Below are positions 47,201 to 59,400 of a DNA stretch of 64,000 nt, in pieces. Position 1 is the stretch's first letter; every line of letters begins with the position of its first letter. The stretch is taken from positions 54,022,200-54,086,199 of the forward strand of contig CM029612.1 in assembly GCA_017311315.1 (NCBI GenBank), given 5' to 3'. Below the pieces are notes generated by a model that worked only from the letters and a program-made list of their open reading frames with translations, made no database searches and was not told the DNA's origin. The translations under genes were made by a program, and so were the position numbers. Origin of the DNA: Dendrocalamus latiflorus (lineage: Eukaryota > Streptophyta > Magnoliopsida > Poales > Poaceae).

Positions 47201-47633
47201 ACGCACGCCTGGCAGACATTGCGTAAAAAGCACAGTATCTACTGTCAGTGGCAGAGCCATGATTTAGTTATATCTCAGGTTTAATGGTGGAATGATCTAG
47301 ACTAGATCATAAAAATATTACTCAGACTAGACTCCGCCCCCGTCTACTGCTACTAACGCATGCATTTGTTTTGTTCGATCGGACGGAGATGTTAAGGCGC
47401 AGCCAACGCTGTACATGCCAATATGCCATGCATCGATTTGGCCAAATATCTTGCGCAGTTTTGGACTAGCTAGCTCGCAACAAGAGGCTGCCGCGTACGT
47501 ACGTAAGTAACCTTGATTATACTCCAAACCTCCCTTGCTGGCTACTCCTGCTGTACTAGCGTCTAGCTGCAGAGTGGAGCTGGTACAAATTAATCTTATC
47601 TTGACACTAACATGCACTTGCACTTGTGGTTTC
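44218..47633. other. Intergenic region with MITEs
   Basis: Holds the promoter of the minus-strand gene (TATA-like words at 44385-44435). A lone 82-codon frame (45016-45264) is followed by a GT donor-like GGTGAGT, with no recognised homology. A MITE lies at 45941-46213, and a degenerate, reversed relative at about 46480-46730. A 91-codon frame at 46898-47173 is unrecognised. The last 5 bases GTTTC are the target site of the chromovirus. Confidence 0.5.
45941..46213 (+). mobile_element. MITE, GATC-TTCGGCT family, copy B
   Basis: Full-length partner of 42633-42894 in the same orientation, with TGATCGGTTCGGCT at the left and GCCGAGTTGATCAGGGC at the right. More diverged relatives lie at about 46480-46730 (reversed) and 60220-60480. 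Confidence 0.65.
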
Positions 47634-50600
47634 TGAAAAGCCCCAAAAATTCAAAATCCAAAAATTTCTATTATTTTTGCTGCATTTTTAAGTGAATTCT
47701 GATATCTTTCCCTTTTTGGAATTTCTCCCCGGAATCCGCTTTCTCTTTCTGGCCGGGCATCTCTTCCCTTCGCTGGCGCCCCGCCTCTTCCCGTTTTCCC
47801 CGTTGCCTGACTCCTTCTCCCGCTGGCGCTTCCCCCTCTGCCGCTGGCGCCTCCGTCCCTCCCCGCCTCCTCTCCCCTCTGGCGTCCGCTCCTCCTCCCC
47901 ATTCTGCTGACGCCCCTGCTCCCTCCCCGCCTTTCCCTCGCGCACGCGCTGCGCGCTGCGCGCCGCGCCCGCCTGCGTCGGCACCGCCTCTGCGCCCTGG
48001 CTTCCTCCGCGCCAGCACCGCCCCGACAACCCCGGTTCGAAGCGCGCGGCCGTCCTCGCGCCACGTCGCCCACCTTCGCCCCGGCCCCGCCTGGCAGTCG
48101 CCGCGCCTTCCCCCTCCCGCGCGCGGACGCGCCTCCACCCCTGCGCAGCTACCTGCTCCCGTCTCCTCGCCATTACGCCGCTACAGCGCCGCGCGTCAAC
48201 GCCCGGCCAGCGCCCCGTCCCGCGGAGGAGACGCCCTCACTGCTCCCATGCCCTCCTGTCGACCCCGGAGCCCGAGCCCTGCCTTCTCCCCGAAGCTTTT
48301 CCCCTCGCCGCTCCGGGTATAAAACCCGCCCCCGCGGCTCCCTTGCCTCCTTTGCTTCCCGAGCTCCCCCACCGCCCTCAATCTCCTCCCAACACTCCAG
48401 AGATCCTCCAGGAGCTGTCGATTGAACCCTCGTCTCCCTGGTCGCCGTCGCCGCCCTCCCCTGCGCCGGCAGCCCCAGTGAGCCACTCTCCCTCTCCATT
48501 GCCCCATTCCTCGATTCCCTTCACTTGGAGCCCCTCTGCTACTCCCTAACCCCGATGGTGTCCTTGTCTGTCCAGGAGAATCCCCGAAGAGCCCCGCACC
48601 GAGGCTCACCGCCGGCCGTAAGGCCCTCCCCGTGGCCAGCTCGCTGTGGACCTCCCCAGCTCGCACCGCCGCCGTGAATGTGAGCCCCCTTCTCCGTAGA
48701 TGGTGTAGCCGCCCCCGATCGACCCCTCTCGGCCCCGGTGACCCTCTTCGCCGCCGGGAAGCCGCTTATCCCCTTTTTGCCTCCCGCCCCCTTCGTTGTT
48801 TCCCTCGTGCCCTAAAACCCCAAAACGGATTCCACTTGTCGAGCCGCACCCGCCGGTGCCCTCGGTTGCCGCCGACGGCCCTCCGTGCGCGCAGACCACC
48901 ACCGCCACCGTAGCCCTGTCCCGGGGGTGCTGTAGCGGCCGGAGGTTGAAGACAGCCCCCCCTCCCAGCGACGTGGTCGCATCCCGGCCGCCGCTCCCGT
49001 CGTTGCCGTCTCACCCGAGCCGCCCGATGGCAACGCCTCCCCACCGTCCGATCTCCATAAAAGCCACCCTCCGCCTCCGTCCGATCCCTCCCGTACCGCT
49101 TCGCCGCCCCATCGCTCCGCAGCCGTCCGATCTCCGCCGGCTTCATCCGATCCCTCGGTCCGCCCCACATCTCCGTCGTCCGCGCGAGCCACGTGTCCCC
49201 ATCCCGATCAGGCGGACGCGCGCGCAAGCGGGCCGCGCCTCGGCCTGCCAGGCCGCGCCGTGCGCTCCGCGCGTGGGCCGCGCTGGCCTTCGGCCGCGCG
49301 GGCCGTTTTCTCTCCCGGGCCGCACTGTAGCAAGCGGCCGGGCCGGTTACTATTCATCCCGATTTTTTCGATATTTTCCAATTTCCAAAATCCAGAAAAA
49401 TCCAATTAAATCCTAGAAAATCACAGAAAATCCCAAAAATTCCCAAATTTCACCACTTTGCGCCAAATATTATTCCAGACCCTCTGGTGAACTCCATTTC
49501 CACAGATTCTCCCCAAATAAATTCCTAAAAATCCATTTGGAGTGTTTATGCATTTTATTTCTTTTTAATTAGATTATTTTTCCTCGCTTGTTTAGTTGCA
49601 AGCCGGATTTACTTATTTTAATTGTTTGCGCTAGTGTCGGAGATTCTGGAAGCCCAGGAGCAGACTCAGGACCCCGGTGCTTCTACGTTCAGGCTAGCCG
49701 AGTTCGTCCAAATTGCCGGCAAGTCTCAAATCCTTTGATCATGTTGCAACCCATGATGTTTAATTATGTTAATATGTTATTTGCATTGAGCTAGTTCCGA
49801 AATGTTAGTTCGAAAATAAAATAAAATGTTTAGAATGACATGTAATGTAGTTAAACCCCACCACCGATAAATGCCATGTTAAATTTGTTGCCATGCCTTT
49901 GTAACCCTAGAAATAATTATCGGTTAATCTAGATAATTGTAGGATATTATTATCATGCAAAGTGTTACACTAATAAGGTTGTGGCTGTGGGGCCAATAGA
50001 ATTTGGAAAACCCGACTCTAAGGTAGGGTGGTATGGGACACCGTATCTTAGAGCGGAGAAGTGCCGGCGTGCACAAGGTAGGGTAAGGGGGAGTGGAAAC
50101 CGCAAGGCGGTCCTCGCCAATCTTTTACCCTAGGTTTGGAGTAGGGTAAGGGTGAGTGGGAAACCGCGAGACGGTCTACGCCCACTGCTTACCTTAGGTT
50201 GGGTCGCGGGCCTGGCGAGGTTGCGGACCATGTAAAAATATAAGGACTGAAACCCTTACGCTGAGCAAATGTCACAGTAATCGCTCAACCACAGGAGTTG
50301 ACTTGTCAACACTTGTCTAGTAGCTGCTCAACTCGATTGAAACTCTACAGGAGGTTTAGCAGTGAGGTTAGGTGAGCCGCGCTATGGGTGCCTAACAACG
50401 GTAGAGTTCACTCGAAGCGGACACTGTTTTCTCTTCTGTGGGTGTGTGTGTGTGTGTGTGTGTGTGTGGGATCCAGACCCGAGTGAATTCTACCGGGTAG
50501 AGCCTATATAAAGAGTTGAGCAGTGAAACGACCTGGCTTTCTTAACTCTGTCGCGGGAGTTAAGGGATCGTGTGGGTAAAGCTGAGCAAACTCTGCAGAG

Positions 50601-51238
50601 TCAAATAAATGGTATTCGAATACGCCGTGCTCCCGGTCATTGGAGCTGTGTCACTTGGGTGATTCCAGCAGCAAAGCTTAAGTAGTTTTGTAAATGGTTT
50701 TAATTTGATTAGTTGGTTAAGTAACTCTTGATGAAAAACCCCTGAGTTCTTGAGAAGTAGTTTTGGGTCCATTTTCTCAAAATGATTGCAAATAAAACTG
50801 CATCCACCAAAGGTTAATAAAACCAGTATTACTCCCTTCCTTTGATGTTCCGTGCATGTAATAAGTTAGGGTCCCTTTTGGGACTTGCTGAGCCGGTTGT
50901 TTGGCTCACGGCTTGCTTAATCCACTCTTTAGAGGATCAAGACAAAGGTGAAGGTTTCTCCGTCAAGGACGCCCTGAAGATTGCTTTGTCGTCGAGGACT
51001 CGTGGCTTTAGGTCTTGGCCGCGCTCAAGCGGATTCTGGAGTTTTTGTGATGTAAGTATACTTTGGGCTTGCACGCCCCGCTGTAGAAAATGGATGTTAA
51101 TCCTTATGTAAAATATATGCTGGACTTTTGTTGTAAGCATGCAATGGTATACTCTTGCGCGACGTTCCATAACCGTTCATGCGTGAATAGTTGAGGAATG
51201 CCGTGTCCGTACGCGCCCCTGGAAACGGGGGCGTTACA
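47634..51238 (+). repeat. 5' LTR of the chromovirus (3605 bp)
   Basis: An AT-rich first 80 bp, a GC-rich promoter block (about 47740-49340), then AT-rich sequence with TCC/AAAATCC words and a GT microsatellite (50442-50468). It ends GCGTTACA five bases before the PBS. Many short frames in the GC block are composition artefacts duplicated in the other LTR. Confidence 0.95.
48318..48324 (+). promoter_or_regulatory. LTR TATA box (5' LTR)
   Basis: CCGGGTATAAAACCCGCC, a strong TATA box in GC-rich surroundings; the likely core promoter of the element. The same sequence is at 57171-57177. Confidence 0.75.
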
Positions 51239-51243
51239 AGAAG

Positions 51244-51255
51244 TGGTATCAGAGC
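51244..51255 (+). other. Primer-binding site (initiator tRNA-Met)
   Basis: TGGTATCAGAGC, five bases after the LTR end. Confidence 0.95.
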
Positions 51256-51798
51256 AGGCTCTTTGACCGTAGGTTGAGACCTAAGACAAACTAGGAAGCG
51301 ATTTTATCGCAAAACTTAATTTAAGCCATAAAAAGGGTTTCCGAAAAATATAAGTACTATTGCTGTCTTTTCCCTCTCTTGTTGCTACCTTATCTATCTT
51401 AGTTTACTTCCGCTTAAGTTTTACTTTTGCAAATGTTTACTGCTGTGCTTGCCTAGCTTCAAAATTTTCGTTTCTCAGCAGCTGGTGGAGTAGCCGTTGT
51501 TCGCTAAGTCTAGACTGACCCTGAGTGTAGTAGTGCTTTTGTAATGTAAAGTAGGTGTAATCATGAACCCTAAGTGGTTTGTGTACCACCTGCATATTGT
51601 AAATCTATGTTCTTTACCTTGTATGTTGTTTGCTTAATTATCAGTAATCCCTCTGTATTCAAAGATTTCTCCTGTCCCCTTTCGCTCTCGTTCTTACCCT
51701 TTTCATCCTATACTTACCTTGAAAATTCAAAGCCTTACTTACCTACTCTTGATCTCCCAAAACCGCTGCAAAGCTGATCGCAAATTCCCAATTGGCAG

Positions 51799-53025
51799 AT
51801 GGATCCAACACAGCAGAGTGGTCAGACCAACAGGCAGGGTGCACCTGCCACAGATCAAGCCCAGATGTCAGAACAGCCAAGAGAATCACTGTCACAGGTT
51901 ATTGTCAAGGTGACACCTGAAGAATCAATGTCAGCATCAAGTGTAACTGCATTGAAGTTTACGGCTTTCCTGCAAACTCAACCCCCAAAATTCCCTTCAA
52001 CCACAGAGCCACTGAATGCAGATGACTGGTTACAAGATATTGAAAGGAGAATGAATACTATCCAGTGTACAAATAAGGAGAAGGTTCTCTTTGCCACCTA
52101 TCAGTTGTCCGAGCCCGTAATTACATGGTGGAATGCTACCCAGTGGATGCACTCTAAGGAGGAAGATATTTCATGGGAAGACTTTGTGAAGAGATTTCGT
52201 GAAGCCTGCATTTCTCCTGAGGTTATCACAAGAAGATATCAGGATTTTCTTAACCTTCAACAAGGAGAGAACTCCATCACAGCATATCTACAACAATTTC
52301 ATCAGTTATCCCAGTATGCTCAAGAGGAAACTAACACCGAAGCTAAAAGGATGGAGTACTTTATGAAAGGTCTACAACCCAATATGAAGCAACGCCTTCA
52401 GGCCATGAAGTTTTCAAGCCTATTGAGCCTGGTTGATCGAGCTCTACAGATAGAAGAAAGACCAGGTTACGTGAAAGTCATGAAACGAAAGAAGCCTTCG
52501 TCTCCATCACCAACGGCTTGTTTTCACTGCGAACAAGATGGGCATTATCGTGACCAATGCCCACTGAAGTCTTTACCCGAAGAAGAAGCTAAAGAGCAAG
52601 CAAAGAGGCAAACATCATCATCCCGCCTGCCACCGATGGAAGAAGATGAGACTTACCCTAAGAGGACCAGTATGGAGGATGACAGAAAGCGTAAAGCAGA
52701 GCACAAGTCTCAGTATTCACACAATGATCAGCGGAGCAAGACCACGGGATCACCCTCACTTCGATCCCAACCCTTCCGTCAGTTTGAGACGATACCGAAG
52801 ACCCAGTCTGGACAGTCTCAGCGGTATGCCACTCCCTCACCACTCGCCATCGAGTGCCTCACCTGTGGTGGCAAGCATCTTACTAGCAGCTGTCCACGAA
52901 GGACAGATGCATGTTTCCATTGTGGAGAGATTGGACACTACAAGCATCAATGTCCCAGGAGAAGTTTGTCATCAGAAGCAGCTAAACTCCAAGCCCAAAA
53001 CCAGCAGATAGACAAGAGAATATGA
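51799..53025 (+). CDS. gag: Chromovirus Gag polyprotein
   Basis: Open frame of 408 residues. Residues about 70-200 match the retrotransposon Gag capsid region, with conserved WLQDIERRM, VITWWNA, WEDFVKRFRE and MEYFMKGL. The nucleocapsid part has two standard CCHC knuckles, CFHCEQDGHYRDQC and CFHCGEIGHYKHQC, and between them a shorter variant, CLTCGGKHLTSSC. In the cell Gag assembles particles that package element RNA. In intact relatives gag usually continues in frame into protease; here a stop follows shortly after the last knuckle. The start at 51799 is the first Met after the long leader and directly follows a purine-rich segment. The frame is free of lesions, unlike pol. Confidence 0.9.
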   Translation: MDPTQQSGQTNRQGAPATDQAQMSEQPRESLSQVIVKVTPEESMSASSVTALKFTAFLQTQPPKFPSTTEPLNADDWLQDIERRMNTIQCTNKEKVLFATYQLSEPVITWWNATQWMHSKEEDISWEDFVKRFREACISPEVITRRYQDFLNLQQGENSITAYLQQFHQLSQYAQEETNTEAKRMEYFMKGLQPNMKQRLQAMKFSSLLSLVDRALQIEERPGYVKVMKRKKPSSPSPTACFHCEQDGHYRDQCPLKSLPEEEAKEQAKRQTSSSRLPPMEEDETYPKRTSMEDDRKRKAEHKSQYSHNDQRSKTTGSPSLRSQPFRQFETIPKTQSGQSQRYATPSPLAIECLTCGGKHLTSSCPRRTDACFHCGEIGHYKHQCPRRSLSSEAAKLQAQNQQIDKRI

Positions 53026-53640
53026 GCTATGCAGAACAAGAAATGAGATGATGTACTTTTGGTTATCCTTTTGTAAACCAGTTGGAAGAACTTAATGGTT
53101 TATCTGTAAATCACTTTAATTAAGACTTGTGGCAAAATTATGAAAATGTATAAAGACCCTTTGTGTAAAGTGAAATGGGTATGATGGTCATGTTGTGATA
53201 GAGTTAATCCTAGCAGACCCAATCATATCCAACCTTGGTACGACATAATTCATCCAAGTGAGAACCGCACCACACACACAAGGGTGATATACAGGTACAA
53301 GTGAAAAGGAGTCAGAGTCAATCCAGAGGAGGTTAAAGCAGATTTGCTGCAGCCAGATATGCAAGGGTTGGATGTCATTTGGGCATGAACTGGCTAGCCA
53401 AGAACAAAGGCAAGTTAGATTGTGAGATCAAAATAGCATCATTGTTGAACCCTGAAGGTTAGAAAGTGGTAAAAAAAACAAAACAAAACAAACCAAGGAG
53501 TATTGAAGGATGCGAGAAAGCGTATGATCAACATGCTAGCGGTTACAGTTGATCAAGTACCGGTAGTACAAGAATATCCAGATGTGTTTCCGGAAGAACT
53601 GCCGCACAGACCCTGACAGACGAGTAGAGCTTGCCATAGA
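53026..53640 (+). pseudogene. Chromovirus protease region, mostly lost
   Basis: Only the C-terminal part of the aspartic protease is recognisable (about 53355-53430, residues resembling GMNWLAKN, in shifted frames). The catalytic DTGA segment is not found. The stretch 53030-53330 has no coding resemblance to a protease and looks like replaced or rearranged sequence. The linker to RT (EYPDVFPEELP-like, 53565-53600) is still visible. Confidence 0.6.
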
Positions 53641-54900
53641 GTTGATTCCAGGCACAAAACCAATCACCAAACACCTGTACAAAATGTCAACTAGTGAATT
53701 GAAAGAGCTCAAGAGATAGTTGGATGAACTGCTAGAGAAAGAATTTATTCGACCAAGCGTTTCACCTTGGTCAGCCCCAGTCCTGTTTGTGAAGAAGAAG
53801 AATGGAGAGCTGAGAATGTGTGTTGATTACAGAGGATTGAATGCAGTCACAATCAAGAACAAGTACCCATTGCCCCGAATTGATGACCTGTTTGATCAGC
53901 TCAAAGATGCCAGAGTATTCTCCAAGATCGACTTGCGCTCGGGCTACCATCAACGGAAGATCCGAGAGCAAGATTGAGAGAAGACAGCCTTCATCACTCG
54001 ATATGGACTGTATGAGTTCACGGTCGTACCTTTTGGTTTAACCAATGCGCCAGCCTATTTCATGAACCTTATGAATCTGGTGCATATGGACCAATTGGAC
54101 CGCTTCATGTTAGTCCTCATAGATGATATTCTGATTTACTCCAATAATGAAGAAGAGCACAAGGAGCATTTGCACGTGGTATTAACAGGATTGAGAGAGC
54201 ATCAACTGTATGCAAAGTTTGACAAATGCAGTTTTTGGCTAAAAGAAATTACTTTCTTGGGTCACATTATATCAGAAGATAGAGTCAAAGTTGATCCAGA
54301 AAAGATATCAGCAGTTAAGGAATGGAAACAGCCAAAGACCGAGACTGAGGTGAGAAGTTTTCTTGGATTGGCGGGTTATTATCGCCGATTCATAGAAGGA
54401 TTCTCACGAATTTCTCGTCCGCTCACTCAACTTCTGAAGAAAGACAGGCCATTCACATGGACAGATGCTTGAGAAGAGAGTTTTCAGCTGTTGAAGCCTA
54501 AGTTGACAGCAACGTCAGTATTGATTTTGCCCAACCCAGAGAAAGAATTTCAAATCTATTGTGACGCTTCAAAGTAAGGATTGGGATGTGTACTTATGCA
54601 AGACGAAAAAGGTTGTTGCCCATGCCTCAAGACAACTGAAACCACATGAAGAAAACTACCCAACACACGATTTAGAACTAGCAGCTGTGGTGCATGCACT
54701 CAAAATTTGGCGGCACTACCTGCTAGGGAATCGTTGTGAGATATTCTCAGATCACAAGAGTTTGAAGTACCTATTCACACAGCCAGAGTTAAATATGAGA
54801 CAGCGAAGATGGCTAGAGTTGATAAAAGAATTATGACATTGAGCTTCAATATCACCCGAGCAAGGCAAATGTAGTTACCGATGTCCTTAGCCGCAAAGCT
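53641..54900 (+). pseudogene. Chromovirus reverse transcriptase / RNase H, disrupted
   Basis: RT motifs are clear in pieces: EFIRPSVSPWSAPVLFVKKK, CVDYRGLNAVT, KIDLRSGYHQ, PFGLTNAPAYF, the catalytic IDDILIYS, FLGHIIS and FLGLAGYYRRFI. RNase H has CDAS, HASRQLKPHE, DLELAAVVHAL and FSDHKSLKYLF. Stops interrupt it at 53717-53719, 53975-53977, 54470-54472 and 54576-54578. A frameshift lies near 54600 and another stop near 54834. Two of the stops look like C-to-T changes in Gln codons. The protein cannot be made from this copy. Confidence 0.9.
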
Positions 54901-56241
54901 CGTCCAAGCAAAGTCAGTCGGTCAGAGTACCCACCAGAGTTGCAAAGAGATATGCTACAGCTGAATTTGGTGATCACAGAACAAGGTGAAGAAGCAGCAT
55001 TAGAGATTCAACCACTACTGACAGATCAGATTAAAGCAGCCCAAGATGAAGATGAAGAGATTCAAAAACTGAAAAAGGATATTCAAGAAGAAAATTCATC
55101 AGAGTATGCGATAGACGAGCATGGATTCCTTACCTTCCGTGATCGCTATTGCATACCCGACAAAAATGAGTTGAGAGAGTTGATCTTATCTGAAGCCCAC
55201 TCCTCTCAATTTTCAATTCATCCAGGAGGCACAAAGATGTATCAAGATTTGACGAAGAGATATTGGTGGAACCAGATGAAGAAAGAAGTGGCAGAATATG
55301 TAGCTAAATGTGATGTCTGTCAACAGATCAAGATAGAAAAAAAAAACCTTCGGAATTGTTGCAGCCTCTGCCAATTCCTGAATGGAAATGGGATAGCATT
55401 GGTATGGACTTCATCACTGGACTTCCCAAGACTCGTGAGGGATATGATGTTATCTGAGTCATTGTCGATAGATTGACCAAAGTGGCTCATTTCCTCCCGA
55501 TTAAGCAAACCTATGGGAAAGACAAGCTTGCCGAGTTGTATTTGACCAGAATTGTGACACTGCATGGAGTTCCGAAGAAGATTGTGTCAGATAGAGGAGC
55601 ACAGGTTACATTCAAGTTTGGAAAAATTGCATGAAGTTACGGGCACCGATCAGAATTTCAGCTCAACATGTCACCCACAGGCAGATGGATAGACAGAGAG
55701 AACCAATCAGATTTTAGAAGACATGTTGAGAGCTTGTGCGATAGTGTATGAAGCAACATGGAACACCTGTTTACCATTTGCCCAGTTCTCATACAACAAC
55801 AGCTACCAAGCCAGTATCCAAATGGCCCCGTTTGAAGCCCTCTATGGTAGAAAATGCAGGACTCCACTGAATTGGACAGAAGCAGGAGAACGACAACTTA
55901 TTGGTCCCCAGATTGCTCAAGATGTAGAAGCACATGTTCGGATTGTCAGAGACAGACTGAAGATGGCACAAGACCGACAGAAGAACTATGCGGATAACCG
56001 CAGGAAGGACTTGAGTTTCGAAGTTGGAGATTACGTCTACATCAAAGTCACTCCGTTCAAGATAGTCAAGAGATTTCAAGTCAAAGGCAAATTAGCACCA
56101 AGGTATGTGGGACCTTTTCAAATAATTGAAAGAGTTGGGGAAGTAGCTTATCAAGTGCAGCTTCCGCCCAACTTATCCAGAATTCACAAACGTGTTCCAC
56201 GTATCCCAGCTTCGGAAATGTCTACGCCAGCCAACAGATGA
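54900..56241 (+). pseudogene. Chromovirus integrase, disrupted
   Basis: The zinc-binding HHCC part is intact around 55195-55330 (HSSQFSIHPGG, RYWW, CDVCQQIK). The catalytic core is broken by a frameshift near 55340, a stop near 55457 and another near 55632. The C-terminal part (from about 55723) carries SYNNSYQASI, PFEALYGRKCRTPL and GDYVYIKVTP, and reads to 56241 before shifting again. Confidence 0.85.
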
Positions 56242-56452
56242 AGTGCCATTGTCAGATATCGAATTGCAAGATGACTACACATATGCTGAAGAACCACTAC
56301 AAATACTTGAAACGACAGAGAGGCAGCTCAGAAACAAGAACGTCAGGTTTTGCAGAATACAATGGAAGAATCATACACCTGAAGAGTCAACTTGGGAACG
56401 AGAGTCAGACTTGCAGCGAGATTTCCCCAACTTACTCCCTGGACCAAGTTAA
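56192..56452 (+). pseudogene. Chromodomain at the integrase C-terminus
   Basis: The frame contains MFHVSQLRKCL, then a chromodomain with ILETTERQLRNKNV, RIQWKNHTPEESTWE and a terminal leucine-rich segment. Chromodomains of this clade target integration to modified histones in heterochromatin. The domain itself is intact, but its link to the integrase is shifted by one frame at the 56192-56241 overlap. It ends 35 bp before the 3' LTR. Confidence 0.85.
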
Positions 56453-56473
56453 TCTCGGGGTCGAGATTCTTTT

Positions 56474-56485
56474 AAGGGGGGTAGG
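56474..56485 (+). other. Polypurine tract of the chromovirus
   Basis: AAGGGGGGTAGG directly before the 3' LTR. The segment 56451-56487 is nearly identical to the polypurine end of the LARD-like element. Confidence 0.9.
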
Positions 56486-56486
56486 T

Positions 56487-59400
56487 TGAAAAGCCCCAAA
56501 AATTCAAAATCCAAAAATTTCTATTATTTTTGCTGCATTTTTGAGTGAATTCTGATATCTTTCCCTTTTTGGAATTTCTCCCCGGAATCCGCTTTCTCTT
56601 TCTGGCCGGGCATCTCTTCCCTTCGCTGGCGCCCCGCCTCTTCCCGTTTTCCCCGTTGCCTGACTCCTTCTCCCGCTGGCGCTTCCCCCTCTGCCGCTGG
56701 CGCCTCCGTCCCTCCCCGCCTCCTCTCCCCTCTGGCGTCCGCTCCTCCTCCCCATTCTGCTGACGCCCCTGCTCCCTCCCCGCCTTTCCCTCGCGCACGC
56801 GCTGCGCGCTGCGCGCCGCGCCCGCCTGCGTCGGCACCGCCTCTGCGCCCTGGCTTCCTCCGCGCCAGCACCGCCCCGACAACCCCGGTTCGAAGCGCGC
56901 GGCCGTCCTCGCGCCACGTCGCCCACCTTCGCCCCGGCCCCGCCTGGCAGTCGCCGTGCCTTCCCCCTCCCGCGCGCGGACGCGCCTCCACCCCTGCGCA
57001 GCTACCTGCTCCCGTCTCCTCGCCATTACGCCGCTACAGCGCCGCGCGTCAACGCCCGGCCAGCGCCCCGTCCCGCGGAGGAGACGCCCTCACTGCTCCC
57101 ATGCCCTCCTGTCGACCCCGGAGCCCGAGCCCTGCCTTCTCCCCGAAGCTTTTCCCCTCGCCGCTCCGGGTATAAAACCCGCCCCCGCGGCTCCCTTGCC
57201 TCCTTTGCTTCCCGAGCTCCCCCACCGCCCTCAATCTCCTCCCAACACTCCAGAGATCCTCCAGGAGCTGTCGATTGAACCCTCGTCTCCCTGGTCGCCG
57301 TCGCCGCCCTCCCCTGCGCCGGCAGCCCCAGTGAGCCACTCTCCCTCTCCATTGCCCCATTCCTCGATTCCCTTCACTTGGAGCCCCTCTGCTACTCCCT
57401 AACCCCGATGGTGTCCTTGTCTGTCCAGGAGAATCCCCGAAGAGCCCCGCACCGAGGCTCACCGCCGGCCGTAAGGCCCTCCCCGTGGCCAGCTCGCTGT
57501 GGACCTCCCCAGCTCGCACCGCCGCCGTGAATGTGAGCCCCCTTCTCCGTAGATGGTGTAGCCGCCCCCGATCGACCCCTCTCGGCCCCGGTGACCCTCT
57601 TCGCCGCCGGGAAGCCGCTTATCCCCTTTTTGCCTCCCGCCCCCTTCGTTGTTTCCCTCGTGCCCTAAAACCCCAAAATGGATTCCACTTGTCGAGCCGC
57701 ACCCGCCGGTGCCCTCGGTTGCCGCCGACGGCCCTCCGTGCGCGCAGACCACCACCGCCACCGTAGCCCTGTCCCGGGGGTGCTGTAGCGGCCGGAGGTT
57801 GAAGACAGCCCCCCCTCCCAGCGACGTGGTCGCATCCCGGCCGCCGCTCCCGTCGTTGCCGTCTCACCCGAGCCGCCCGATGGCAACGCCTCCCCACCGT
57901 CCGATCTCCATAAAAGCCACCCTCCGCCTCCGTCCGATCCCTCCCGTACCGCTTCGCCGCCCCATCGCTCCGCAGCCGTCCGATCTCCGCCGGCTTCATC
58001 CGATCCCTCGGTCCGCCCCACATCTCCGTCGTCCGCGCGAGCCACGTGTCCCCATCCCGATCAGGCGGACGCGCGCGCAAGCGGGCCGCGCCTCGGCCTG
58101 CCAGGCCGCGCCGTGCGCTCCGTGCGTGGGCCGCGCTGGCCTTCGGCCGCGCGGGCCGTTTTCTCTCCCGGGCCGCACTGTAGCAAGCGGCCGGGCCGGT
58201 TACTATTCATCCCGATTTTTTCGATATTTTCCAATTTCCAAAATCCAGAAAAATCCAATTAAATCCTAGAAAATCACAGAAAATCCCAAAAATTCCCAAA
58301 TTTCACCACTTTGCGCCAAATATTATTCCAGACCCTCTGGTGAACTCCATTTCCACAGATTCTCCCCAAATAAATTCCTAAAAATCCATTTGGAGTGTTT
58401 ATGCATTTTATTTCTTTTTAATTAGATTATTTTTCCTCGCTTGTTTAGTTGCAAGCCGGATTTACTTATTTTAATTGTTTGCGCTAGTGTCGGAGATTCT
58501 GGAAGCCCAGGAGCAGACTCAGGACCCCGGTGCTTCTACGTTCAGGCTAGCCGAGTTCGTCCAAATTGCCGGCAAGTCTCAAATCCTTTGATCATGTTGC
58601 AACCCATGATGTTTAATTATGTTAATATGTTATTTGCATTGAGCTAGTTCCGAAATGTTAGTTCGAAAATAAAATAAAATGTTTAGAATGACATGTAATG
58701 TAGTTAAACCCCACCACCGATAAATGCCATGTTAAATTTGTTGCCATGCCTTTGTAACCCTAGAAATAATTATCGGTTAATCTAGATAATTGTAGGATAT
58801 TATTATCATGCAAAGTGTTACACTAATAAGGTTGTGGCTGTGGGGCCAATAGAATTTGGAAAACCCGACTCTAAGGTAGGGTGGTATGGGACACCGTATC
58901 TTAGAGCGGAGAAGTGCCGGCGTGCACAAGGTAGGGTAAGGGGGAGTGGAAACCGCAAGGCGGTCCTCGCCAATCTTTTACCCTAGGTTTGGAGTAGGGT
59001 AAGGGTGAGTGGGAAACCGCGAGACGGTCTACGCCCACTGCTTACCTTAGGTTGGGTCGCGGGCCTGGCGAGGTTGCGGACCATGTAAAAATATAAGGAC
59101 TGAAACCCTTACGCTGAGCAAATGTCACAGTAATCGCTCAACCACAGGAGTTGACTTGTCAACACTTGTCTAGTAGCTGCTCAACTCGATTGAAACTCTA
59201 CAGGAGGTTTAGCAGTGAGGTTAGGTGAGCCGCGCTATGGGTGCCTAACAACGGTAGAGTTCACTCGAAGCGGACACTGTTTTCTCTTGTGTGGGTGTGT
59301 GTGTGTGTGTGTGTGTGGGATCCAGACCCGAGTGAATTCTACCGGGTAGAGCCTATATAAAGAGTTGAGCAGTGAAACGACCTGGCTTTCTTAACTCTGT

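Noticed and set aside
47692..49416. Frames up to 206 codons in the chromovirus LTRs (also 56545-58269)
   Set aside because: GC-rich LTR sequence, Pro/Arg/Ser-rich in every frame; duplicated only because the LTR is duplicated.
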